Positions 21,535 to 22,373 of a DNA stretch of 22,373 bases are shown in pieces (positions within the stretch are counted from its first letter, which is position 1; every line of letters starts with the position of its first letter). Below the pieces are notes generated by a model that did no database searches, was not told the origin of the DNA, and saw only the letters and a program-made list of their open reading frames with translations. The stretch comes from CAZTJA01 sp964613745 (GTDB taxonomy: Bacteria > Desulfobacterota > Desulfomonilia > Desulfomonilales > Desulfomonilaceae): the NCBI GenBank assembly GCA_964613745.1, contig CAZTJA010000048.1:1-22373 (forward strand), given 5' to 3'. The position numbers and the translations under genes were made by a program.

Positions 21535-22373
21535 ATGCCCTCTAAATTTATTTCCCTGCTCATATTGACGGCGAATTTCATTTTTTCCCTCTGGATTGGT
21601 CTTCAGATAACTACTGAAATTCACTTCGTCCTATTTTTCGGAGCCGGCGGATTACTCGTCGGAGCCGTGTTTCTCCGATTCCTCAGGTCGCTTATATCCA
21701 TCGATTTGTACACCATTGTCGGTGCTGTGCTCGGATTCGTATTAGCATTAACGAGTGCTTTTATAGCGACTATGACGCTTTTTTATGCCGGATTAAGGCC
21801 TGAATGGCTGCTGCCCACCAGTTTCTTGCTTATGCTGGTGTTTTCCGGGATTTGTATTCAACTGGGAATGGCGAAGTCAAAGGAGCTGAGGAGAAAGCTT
21901 GAAACAGGAGCAGTACCGGGTCCGAGGACGGTTGGAATTCTCGATACGTCGGTCATCATTGACGGTAGAATAGCGGACGTGTGCGAAACAGGATTTATTG
22001 ACGGTGATTTGATAATCCCACAATTTGTCCTCAAAGAACTTCAGTCGATTGCGGACTCTTCGGAAACTACAAAAAGAACGAGGGGACGCAGGGGACTCGA
22101 CATTCTCAACAAAATCAAAAAACAGTCTTTTGTAAAAATAATCATAGAAGATGTGGATTTCCCTTCCATTAAGGAAGTGGATCAGAAATTGATTCAGATG
22201 GCCAAAGAGACGGGATATTCGATTATTACAAACGATTTCAACCTTAACAAAGTTGCGGAAGTTCAGTCGATACAGGTTCTCAATATCAACCAGCTTGCCA
22301 ATTCACTCAAACCAATTGTTTTGCCCGGGGAACTCATGCGAGTTCAAATATTGAAAGAAGGCAAAGAACACGG
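21535..22373 (+). CDS. Membrane-anchored PIN/TRAM domain protein (YacL-like), 3' end outside window
   Basis: The 279 visible residues start with four hydrophobic segments (about 5-25, 31-49, 58-82 and 94-112). A basic linker and a PIN nuclease-like domain follow, starting RTVGILDTSVIIDGRIADV. The PIN acidic residues are present: Asp137, Asp143, Glu168 (LKELQSIAD), Asp216 and Asp234 (IITNDFNL). The cut C-terminus (LKPIVLPGELMRVQILKEGKEH) is the start of a TRAM RNA-binding domain. The layout matches Bacillus YacL and its relatives, membrane proteins of unclear role that may act on RNA or cyclic-nucleotide-linked processes. The gene begins at ATG 21535 just after an in-frame stop. In relatives it is followed by ispD-ispF, which here would lie beyond the window. 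Confidence 0.92.
   Translation, partial: MPSKFISLLILTANFIFSLWIGLQITTEIHFVLFFGAGGLLVGAVFLRFLRSLISIDLYTIVGAVLGFVLALTSAFIATMTLFYAGLRPEWLLPTSFLLMLVFSGICIQLGMAKSKELRRKLETGAVPGPRTVGILDTSVIIDGRIADVCETGFIDGDLIIPQFVLKELQSIADSSETTKRTRGRRGLDILNKIKKQSFVKIIIEDVDFPSIKEVDQKLIQMAKETGYSIITNDFNLNKVAEVQSIQVLNINQLANSLKPIVLPGELMRVQILKEGKEH

Overview
The window reads as a piece of a bacterial chromosome around the replication origin. It probably comes from an anaerobic, Desulfobacterota-like (deltaproteobacterial) organism with moderate G+C. That is an inference from gene content: an mvhD-metV-metF cluster typical of organisms running the Wood-Ljungdahl methyl branch, carD followed by a membrane PIN/TRAM gene, and parA-parB-dnaA-dnaN-gyrB in one block. 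No marker fixes the species. I saw no mobile element, CRISPR array, rRNA or tRNA.

Left part (1-9.3 kb). The window opens inside an unrecognised membrane-anchored protein that runs straight into lepA (EF4). Convergent to lepA is a minus-strand cluster: a sulfotransferase, a four-helix membrane protein and a 52-residue Cys-motif membrane protein. An A+T-rich gap of about 570 bp with no credible gene follows. Next come a small exported Pro/Gly/Ala-rich protein with its own terminator, and recD2. The end of recD2 overlaps the end of the convergent glycogen synthase gene glgA. leuD lies upstream of glgA on the same strand.

Origin block (10.1-17.0 kb). parA and parB overlap by 56 nt and are followed by dnaA, an intergenic region, dnaN and gyrB (TTG start). 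The 212-bp dnaA-dnaN gap looks like oriC. It has degenerate DnaA-box-like sequences, three of them spaced exactly 11 bp, then a G+C-rich part, CTA triplets in the polarity of DnaA-trios, and an A+T-rich tract ending at the dnaN ribosome binding site. recF is not between dnaN and gyrB. A strong bidirectional terminator separates gyrB from the convergent metF.

Right part (17.1-22.4 kb). On the minus strand mvhD-metV-metF encodes an iron-sulfur electron-transfer subunit plus both subunits of a methylene-tetrahydrofolate reductase. Further upstream, a second minus-strand cluster holds cutA, rsmG and a small exported protein. Divergent from cutA, a strong sigma-70-type promoter with a long structured leader drives carD. 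A membrane-anchored PIN/TRAM protein follows and is cut by the window end.

Most genes are core housekeeping genes and I found no clear new multi-gene system. The points most worth checking are the origin architecture together with a non-standard DnaA recognition motif, the small CxxCxxxC membrane protein with its partner, the leader of carD, and the Arg for Lys change in GlgA.
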